Assembly (NCBI GenBank): GCA_946803715.1
Contig: CAMPET010000017.1
Coordinates: 206,720 to 241,782 of the forward strand
DNA: 35,063 bases
DNA from: Beroe ovata
Taxonomy: Eukaryota > Ctenophora > Nuda > Beroida > Beroidae
Direction of reading: 5' to 3'
Shown here: one piece after another, positions 29,840 to 35,063 of the stretch
Layout: each line of letters opens with the position of its first letter
Numbering within the stretch: position 1 is the first letter of the stretch
Notes under the pieces: model-generated
Told to the model about the DNA's origin: nothing
Databases searched by the model: none
What the model saw: only the letters and a program-made list of their open reading frames with translations
Translations under genes and position numbers: made by a program

Positions 29840-30445
29840 CGGATCAGAAGGCTCACCTGGAATTTTATCTCTGAAAAATATAATTTGACCCTTCTGATCC
29901 ACACGTGGATCATAGGGTTCATATTAGCTGACCCTTCTGATCCATGTGGCGCTTCCCTGGGGTCAAATTGGATTTGAGTGACCCTCCTGATCCACCTAAG
30001 GTGGGGTCAAATCTGATTTGAGTGACCCTCCTGATCCACCTAAGGTGGATCAGGAGGATACTGGAATTTTGACTTGACCCCAGAGAAGCGCCACGTGGAT
30101 CAGAAGGATCACCTAAGATGAACCTTGGATCCACATGTGGATCAGTAGGGTCGCAAGGAAAAATAGAATTTGATTCATACACGTGGATTCATACACGTGG
30201 ATCACCGAGGTCACCTTAGGTGACCCTTCTGATCCACGTAGCCCTTCTCTGGGGTAAAATTGGATTTGATTGACCCTCCTGATGCTAAGGTGGATCAGGA
30301 GGATCACCGAATTTATACTTGACCCCAGAGAAGAGCGACATGGATCAGAAGGGTCACCTAAGATGAACCCTGTGATCCACATGTGGATCAGAAGGGTCAA
30401 ATTATATTGTTCAGGGATAAAATTCCGGGTGAGCCTTCTGATCCC
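29840..30445. repeat. array of GATCCACGTGGATC / GATCAGAAGGGTC palindromic modules
   Basis: The phrases TGACCCTTCTGATCCACGTG, GTGACCCTCCTGATCCACC and TGGATCAGAAGGGTCA, together with their reverse complements, alternate with segments such as CTTGACCCCAGAGAAGCG. The same modules make up 3560-4000 and 6600-6930. Frames across it are artefacts. Confidence 0.8.
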
Positions 30446-30879
30446 CCATAGTCATCTGAATTGTGATTTGTTTTAATTTTCATTCTTTATTTGATATTTT
30501 TGCAGAGCATTGCTTGAGTTAGAGACTGAATTAGTGCTTACATACTGCTCACTAGACTTGCTATATAATACTTCAGATATTGAATGCAGCATAAAGTAAA
30601 ATGGAATCAGGAATATCCGACTATTTGAGCAGTGAGCAGCACATAACATTGCCTTCCGAATATATGAGCACCACAAAACAATACAACAATACCTGTCTAG
30701 CGTCAACGATAGGCCTAGATTTCGCGCGCGCCGCTCACGCCGCGCTCATTGCTCAACTTAAACTTCACTGATATGACGTTTACTACTTCGCGGCTAATCG
30801 CTAGTTTAATTTCGGGCTTGTATAGCATTAGCTATAGGGTTTTTTTACCGTCGGCGCCGCGCAATTGTAATTTCACCCG

Positions 30880-31192
30880 ATTGTCATGGGTTGTCGATCG
30901 ATGTTAGACCCTGTCGAGAATTTCGTTTTGCGCGCGCGCGGCGCAAACTTATTCTGACGCAAGCCGCTTTGCGGCTTGTATCAGCGGTTTAGCATCGCCA
31001 GACAAGTCATGGGTAAAATCCTGCCAGCAAGCGCAGCGTAGAAAGAAATCGTGCAATCAGGCCCAGGCTTGCGTGTTCCCGCGGTGCATGACCCAAATAC
31101 TCTGCGCGCGCTGCGCCTAATTTTTCGACTCTTATACATTATATAGCTTCAGATCACCGAGTAAAATAAGGGGCGCGCGCAACGTGTGCACA
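30880..31192 (-). repeat. fragment of the dispersed repeat family, inverted and rearranged
   Basis: 30905-31010 resembles 7080-7180 (CCTGTCGAGAATTTCG, GCGCGCGCGGCGCAAA, TAGCATCGCCAGACAAG). 31074-31192 is a reverse-complement copy of the GC-rich module at 4060-4167 (GACCCAAATACTCTGCGCGC, GCGCGCAACGTGTGCACA). Confidence 0.65.
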
Positions 31193-31199
31193 GGCTTGC

Positions 31200-32257
31200 G
31201 CATTAATTCCTACCTTGAATATATCGCGCGTTACAAATATTCCTCTTCCATGCGGTTCGAATGGCTTCTTTTAAAGTTCTTTGCCACCTCGCTGGACATT
31301 TCAACCCCTCTGTTTGTGAACAAATTTATGAAGATACAGATTTATACTCAAGATCTCCATGGTTTAGTGCCGCAAAGAAACACTGACTCAACTTTGTAAA
31401 AAAAGCCAAATCTTCAAAAATTAAGAATAGACCCAATTCACATGACCCCTCAGAGTATGCCTTAACATCAATATGTGCCTTGACAATAATAGCCTCCGCT
31501 TGTAAACGATTTATGTCCTAGCTATGGCATTGCTTTGTGGAAGCAGTCGTGATACCACGAGATGCTTATGGATTGATATCAAGCTATCAAAAAATATTTT
31601 GCCGAATATATTAGGAATTCATACATTCATGCAGAATCAGGATTCAAGAACTTAGACTCTAAGTTTGGTCAAGACAAAGCGGCTAGGTGCCTAGCCTGGC
31701 ATACACGGTGGAGATCCTTACTGCACCGTATGTGCCATGAAAACTGGGAATTGTAAACATGGGGTTCGATACTGACCACTCTGTTGTCATAGAAGTTGAT
31801 TGCCTCATCACAAATTGTTTTCGGCAATTTTGAGCCTTCTCATGCCTTTGTGCTGACTGCTGATATTCATCCCACAATTGGCAGTGAGTGAAGGAACTGT
31901 CACATTCCCATGTACAAGTCACGCCATGTCACGCGCCGAACATTGCTGACAATTTACCCCGTTGACAATATCAGTAGTGCTCAATGATTCGACTAACGAG
32001 ACCGGTAAATTCCCCACTACCCGTATATGCCCGTCACGGAATACGGGACATGTTCCGATTTTGAACGACAAAACCAATGTTTACTTAGCAAAATATTATG
32101 CATTAAATATTGGAAATCTATGTTTAGTCACGTACTTGCGGGTGTTTGACCGTGGCCATTTTCGAGTTCACTCGTGAGATTATAACGCGCGCGTTTCGTT
32201 TGACTTTTTGTCGCTCTAACGCTCAACTACACTATTACTGAATTTGTTGGGAACTCA
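31200..32257. other. no gene recognised
   Basis: Short frames exist on both strands but none has family features, splice links or composition typical of the genes elsewhere in the window. It precedes the long right-edge frame, so its 3' part could hold that gene's 5' flank. Confidence 0.5.
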
Positions 32258-35063
32258 ATGATGATAGCCCCCAACAAACATGGAGAGAGAAGGAGAGGAA
32301 GACCGCCGAACCTACTCACTCAGCAAACTTCTCCTCCAGTTAAGTTCACTTCACTCTCGTGTATGCTCACCCGAAGTGGATTCCCCTCATCTCACTCTCA
32401 ATACATTGATCGCCCTGAAATCCCCTCCATTCCCATGTCCAGAGACTGGAGCAGAACTTTGACTGCCACCCCCAATGGAAACCACATCCCAGCGCTTCAG
32501 TCTTTATCCCCAGCTAAGTTTACACACCTTTGTATGCCCACCCGAAGGCAGCCTTGTTTCAACCATAACAACTACTCGCTCTCCCCTGAACCCACCTCGC
32601 CTGTGCCCAGCAGGTGGCCCAGCACCGGTTCCCGAGGATCATCTTACTCGGCAGACACAGCTCCCTTCACAGGCGGAAACGAATTTTCATCAACTGATGT
32701 TTCTGCCAACCCCGACAGGAGGACTCATAGCTCGGTAACAAGAGATACAAGTACAACAGGTACAATAAACAGTGATCAATCTGAGGACTACTCAAAATAC
32801 AAACTGACTGAAACATGTTATGAGATCAGGACTGATCCAGTTCAACATTCTTATCTCTATTACACGCCCTGTGTTAACGATCGTTCCACAACGAGTTACA
32901 TACAACTACATACCACTCCACTAGCGCGCAGTCTCCCCGCAGGACCATTTATTCCATATTTGGTTGAACGATTACATGCCACTGCTATGATACTATGGGT
33001 CTATTACATACGGGGATATTTCATAATTGGCAGATTATTATCATTATCCATGGGGGTGCCATTGAAAGATATATATCCGAGCCCATACAGCTTCAGTCGA
33101 GTGGTATTCAAAAGCAATAGCACAGGCTCACGCCCCACGAGAAAGGAACCGGCCTCTATTCTACCGAAGTCCACTTTCCAGAAGTCGAATCTGTATTCTC
33201 CTCATAGTGAAAAATGTTCCCAAGTCACCCAAGAAACCTCCGAATTAGAGGGAAACCCGCTGCTTTTTCATTTTTCCAAAAACTCACCTTTCCAAAACCC
33301 CCTTCCCTTGCCTACCCGGACTCGATCCCGGATGGTCTGCGTGGCGGGCGCGTGGTCTGCCGCTGTGCTACCCTGCCGCCCACATGATTTGATATCAAAT
33401 CCACCCAATACCTGCAGTGCTACTCCATCACCCGTTTACAGATTCATCTTTCTATGTCTCCTGTCAACCTTATGGACATCAACGGACACTGTCAGCGAAT
33501 TCTCGCCACTAGATCTCCAGTTTTCTGTTCGAAACCCGCACCCCTCACCAGTGGATGGACACGGCGACTCAGGTGATAGTGGTGGTAACAGGGCCACCAC
33601 AGGAGTTAGCAACCAACGCAGTCGAGCTTCAGGAAGACCCGCCATGAGGAATCACTCCCTGATCTCATCCACATCCCGCAGAGATGATGATGACGATGAA
33701 GACGATAACAACACGAGGAAAACACCCCTGATCCAGTCCCAATGCCAGGTGACCTCTTCTTTTGAGCAGGAAACTTCGCCTGACCAGAACCGAGACGAGC
33801 ATGACCTCACCAAGGACGGACAAGTTCCCAGTGTGTCCAGTCGAATCTGGGACTTCGCGAGAAGCTTCATCACGAACAATAACGCAGACCTTGACACCAC
33901 TTACCGCGCAAATAGCACTGAAATTCTCACCATGCCATCGAGGGACGGTATTCCCAGCAGTCAGCTCACTAACCTGACTCACCTGTCTCCCATCCTAGAT
34001 CAATCTCAGCGAGAAGATATTCCGGTCATCAGTGTCACACCAGCACCTCGCCAGCCAGAGGGAGACTGTTACTTCACCGGCATAGCCAAACCAACCATCT
34101 CCCCTGTTAGTCGTGACACCAGACGTTTCCTTAACATCCCTGTAAGGACCCCCCTGCGCAACCGTCGCTTTAGGACGAAATCTGAAAATGCAGCTCCAAA
34201 CCTTTTACCAGCTCCTGATCGAACACGGGGCAAGCTGAGGCCGGAAGTCATTCCCCGAGACCCTGACGAAACCCCGCTCTCGTCTCAAAGAAGAAGAGTG
34301 GTATCCGAATCTGCCAAAGATGCACTATCCACGGACGATGATCTATGTTTCAAACTTGGGGAGGACTTCACGTGTAGCAGAATTAAATCGGATGGCTATC
34401 ACAATCATGGCTATCTGAAATGCCACATCCAGAGCAGTATATTTGATTTGAGCAACACCTCGAAGCTAAACAGAAATATCATACTAGATGCAGTTTCCGA
34501 AAGACTGAATGACCTTGCGCACAACTCTTCTGCAGTAAAAATCGTCGATGCGAATTGGGAAGACCAAGCTATTGCAGTATGGCGTACAGGTAACCACCTC
34601 ACAGACTTGCTAGGGAAGGTGACGACATCAAACTGTTTGCAAGTCCTGTTATCCCGTCTCAGCAAACACGTCTCAGCAGTCCTTCAAAATGAGGTCAGAT
34701 TCAACAGTGCCAAAATTATCCAGACCAGCGACAGATCCCGGAAAATCGCACTGAGTGATCTACTTCCTGGCGTCATCACACCAATCTGTATATTGTCACT
34801 GGGAAATGCTCGATCGTTGAATGTCGTCCCGAAAACCCCCAGAGACACAGCAGTGTACGACATTCCTATTGCTACTGAGGCGCTAATTACTTTTGATCCC
34901 ACAACTCTAAACCACATGCGGTTCTACCTCCCTCACGAAAGTGACAACCACCTCTATGAAACTCCCGACCTCCAGACGTTCATAATCCCCTATTCCAAGG
35001 CAACGAAGCAACCCACCCCCACGGTTGCCAATGGAAACAGTGAGCTTGCACCCCCAGTGACGG
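32258..35063 (+). CDS. very long open frame (935 codons) with AT-hook and degenerate AlkB-like region, runs off the window
   Basis: The frame is open from 32204, after a TGA at 32201-32203, to the window end; the first ATG is 32258. No stop in about 950 codons makes chance untenable. Residues 9-20 contain GERRRGRPPN, an AT-hook. Residues about 28-115 hold an imperfect tandem duplication (KFTSLSCMLTR and KFTHLCMPTRR). Long Ser/Thr/Pro-rich and acidic stretches follow (SRRDDDDDEDDNN), then a basic region (RTPLRNRRFRTK). The last 180 residues look folded: VRFNSAKIIQ, ICILSLGNARSLNVVPK and ALITFDPTTLNHMRFYLPH match the rhythm of AlkB-type 2OG-Fe(II) oxygenases (FNS, SLG.R, final strand before HxxP). 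The HxD ligand pair appears as LSD and the distal His is not in place, so I infer a catalytically dead copy. I suspect a retroelement gag/polyprotein; no reverse transcriptase is in view. A tRNA-like sequence lies within it. Confidence 0.7.
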   Translation, partial: MMIAPNKHGERRRGRPPNLLTQQTSPPVKFTSLSCMLTRSGFPSSHSQYIDRPEIPSIPMSRDWSRTLTATPNGNHIPALQSLSPAKFTHLCMPTRRQPCFNHNNYSLSPEPTSPVPSRWPSTGSRGSSYSADTAPFTGGNEFSSTDVSANPDRRTHSSVTRDTSTTGTINSDQSEDYSKYKLTETCYEIRTDPVQHSYLYYTPCVNDRSTTSYIQLHTTPLARSLPAGPFIPYLVERLHATAMILWVYYIRGYFIIGRLLSLSMGVPLKDIYPSPYSFSRVVFKSNSTGSRPTRKEPASILPKSTFQKSNLYSPHSEKCSQVTQETSELEGNPLLFHFSKNSPFQNPLPLPTRTRSRMVCVAGAWSAAVLPCRPHDLISNPPNTCSATPSPVYRFIFLCLLSTLWTSTDTVSEFSPLDLQFSVRNPHPSPVDGHGDSGDSGGNRATTGVSNQRSRASGRPAMRNHSLISSTSRRDDDDDEDDNNTRKTPLIQSQCQVTSSFEQETSPDQNRDEHDLTKDGQVPSVSSRIWDFARSFITNNNADLDTTYRANSTEILTMPSRDGIPSSQLTNLTHLSPILDQSQREDIPVISVTPAPRQPEGDCYFTGIAKPTISPVSRDTRRFLNIPVRTPLRNRRFRTKSENAAPNLLPAPDRTRGKLRPEVIPRDPDETPLSSQRRRVVSESAKDALSTDDDLCFKLGEDFTCSRIKSDGYHNHGYLKCHIQSSIFDLSNTSKLNRNIILDAVSERLNDLAHNSSAVKIVDANWEDQAIAVWRTGNHLTDLLGKVTTSNCLQVLLSRLSKHVSAVLQNEVRFNSAKIIQTSDRSRKIALSDLLPGVITPICILSLGNARSLNVVPKTPRDTAVYDIPIATEALITFDPTTLNHMRFYLPHESDNHLYETPDLQTFIIPYSKATKQPTPTVANGNSELAPPVT
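33306..33377 (-). other. tRNA-like sequence embedded antisense in the long frame
   Basis: On the minus strand GGGTAGCACAGCGGCAGACC carries a perfect A box (TAGCACAGCGG) and, 31 bases on, GGATCGAGTCC is a B box with one mismatch. A to B spacing is that of a tRNA. The T stem CCGGG...CCGGG has a central mismatch and the acceptor ends do not pair, so it is a degraded tRNA or SINE head rather than a working tRNA. Confidence 0.4.

Overview
The window is draft nuclear DNA from an animal, probably an early-branching one (a sponge is my best guess, not proven). It has spliceosomal introns with GT-AG junctions, a rhodopsin-like receptor fragment, a complete 'uncovering enzyme' of the mannose-6-phosphate pathway, Mediator, COP9 signalosome and ribosomal genes, and many short palindromic repeats. 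Single n bases at 912, 5370, 5628, 16226 and 29744 and a poly-C run at the left end indicate a draft assembly.

Layout. 1-2.0 kb: possible tail of an unknown gene and minisatellites. 2.05-2.8 kb (+): last two exons I can resolve of a class A GPCR-like gene. 2.8-7.6 kb: repeat-rich block holding two diverged copies of a ~1.1-1.6 kb element, several foldback (MITE-like) pieces, and a 257-bp exact copy of the NAGPA 3' end bounded by n on both sides, probably an assembly error. 7.73-27.76 kb: eight genes in a row, all on the minus strand. From transcription-upstream to downstream they are COPS5, RNF10, RPS5, MED23, a Rubicon-family gene, UBA52, an NME/NDPK gene and NAGPA. 27.9-32.2 kb: repeats, including two tRNA-Leu-like or foldback elements and a 135-bp near-perfect palindrome. 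32.26-35.06 kb (+): an open frame of 935 codons that runs off the window.

The four genes on the right of the minus-strand array (COPS5, RNF10, RPS5, MED23) are each one uninterrupted frame. The four on the left have short introns, which I reconstructed to the base with phases that close (13 exons NAGPA, 3 exons NME, 3 exons UBA52, at least 10 exons Rubicon-like). Most are housekeeping genes for transcription, translation and ubiquitin/NEDD8 control. NAGPA and the Rubicon-family gene both belong to lysosome/endosome biology.

Most interesting points: (1) the NAGPA homologue ends in an acidic cluster plus DxxLL, the GGA-adaptor signal known from mannose-6-phosphate receptors, and also carries a YxxI signal. 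(2) The long right-edge frame has an AT-hook near its start and, near the window edge, a region resembling an AlkB-type oxygenase fold that has lost its iron ligands; I infer a retroelement or captured-element polyprotein. (3) CACGTG (CLEAR-type) sites cluster upstream of NAGPA and again in an intronic minisatellite. (4) UG repeats lie just downstream of several 5' splice sites.
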